The notes beneath the pieces were generated by a model. It was not told where the DNA came from, searched no databases, and saw nothing but the letters and a program-made list of their open reading frames with translations. The position numbers and the translations under genes were made by a program. Below, piece by piece: positions 5,328 to 5,515 of a stretch of 5,515 bases of DNA. Numbering within the stretch: position 1 is the stretch's first letter; the number at the start of each line of letters is the position of its first letter. Origin of the DNA: Myxococcales bacterium (lineage in GTDB: Bacteria > Myxococcota > Polyangia > Fen-1088); NCBI GenBank assembly GCA_003157315.1, contig PMJE01000485.1, forward strand, positions 1 to 5,515, read 5' to 3'.

Positions 5328-5515
5328 CTACCAGAATCCACATTCTCCGTTTCGGCAGGTTGGTGGGCAGTTGTCGGTACAAGGGAGCACGCAAGGACAG
5401 ACGGGAACCGTATAGCCCTGATTGGCGCAATTGGTATCCCAGGCGGTGCGGTTGGCGGAGCAAGCGACGGCGTTCATCACCTGGCCACCACAACAACCCA
5501 AGCCACCGGCGCACT
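5328..5515 (-). CDS. C-terminus of a Cys-rich secreted protein, unknown family
   Basis: Reading the minus strand from 5513, a frame encodes 61 residues and then TAG at 5330-5328; the N-terminus lies beyond the right edge. Eleven of the 61 residues are cysteine, with dense spacing near the end (CPCVLPCTDNCPPTCRNGECGFW). Such density in one frame, with alternating Gly/Asn/Pro/Thr, is hard to get by chance and is typical of disulfide-rich extracellular proteins. 'TCRNGECG' resembles the small Cys repeats common in myxobacterial and other deltaproteobacterial secreted proteins (inference). A competing open frame covers the same bases from 5514 to 5143, but it is Arg/Leu-rich with no family resemblance and is treated as a shadow. 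Transcription runs toward the collagen-like gene, but 505 bases separate them. The signal peptide, if any, is off-window. Confidence 0.65.
   Translation of the reverse strand, partial: CAGGLGCCGGQVMNAVACSANRTAWDTNCANQGYTVPVCPCVLPCTDNCPPTCRNGECGFW

Noticed and set aside
5143..5514. 123-residue minus-strand open frame at the right edge
   Set aside because: It is Arg/Leu-rich with no recognisable motif and overlaps the Cys-rich frame, which has far stronger protein character.

Overview
This is a GC-rich bacterial chromosomal window. Exported proteins dominate it: lipoproteins, a doubled Spy/CpxP-like protein, a collagen-like lipoprotein and a Cys-rich secreted protein. That mix suggests a Gram-negative proteobacterium or a myxobacterium-like lineage (Myxococcota/Deltaproteobacteria). 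This is an inference from gene content and style; there is no rRNA, tRNA or other phylogenetic marker.

Layout. Bases 1-555 (minus strand) hold the N-terminal 185 residues of a coiled-coil/PAS signalling protein that runs off the left edge. Bases 556-890 are a divergent intergenic stretch ending in a well-formed sigma70-type promoter and a strong Shine-Dalgarno. Bases 891-1736 (plus strand) encode a 281-residue protein with an uncharacterised N-terminal domain and a divergent C-terminal TIR domain. It is the only plus-strand gene, it is locally less GC-rich than its neighbours, and it is the best candidate for an unusual system, namely an orphan immune-type NADase.

From 1809 to 4822 there is a minus-strand run of five exported proteins, in transcription order: a collagen-like lipoprotein (4822-4262), a thioredoxin-fold protein lacking CXXC (4232-3693), a His-rich lipoprotein with two Spy/CpxP-like modules (3562-2657), a small Tyr/Trp/Gly/Arg-rich exported protein (2660-2307, start overlapping the previous stop as ATGA), and a small secreted protein with one Cys pair (2231-1809). 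Spacings are 29, 130, -4 and 75 bases, so this is probably two or three transcription units rather than one. All five products would act in the cell envelope or periplasm.

Bases 4823-5327 are a 505-base gap with no convincing gene but with a striking nested inverted repeat (5042-5114). The right edge (5328-5515, minus) carries the C-terminus of a very Cys-rich secreted protein.

The genes do not form a recognised pathway. The envelope cluster looks like a stress or surface module; the TIR gene and the PAS gene diverge from each other and look independent of it. No CRISPR array, insertion sequence, tRNA or rRNA was seen.
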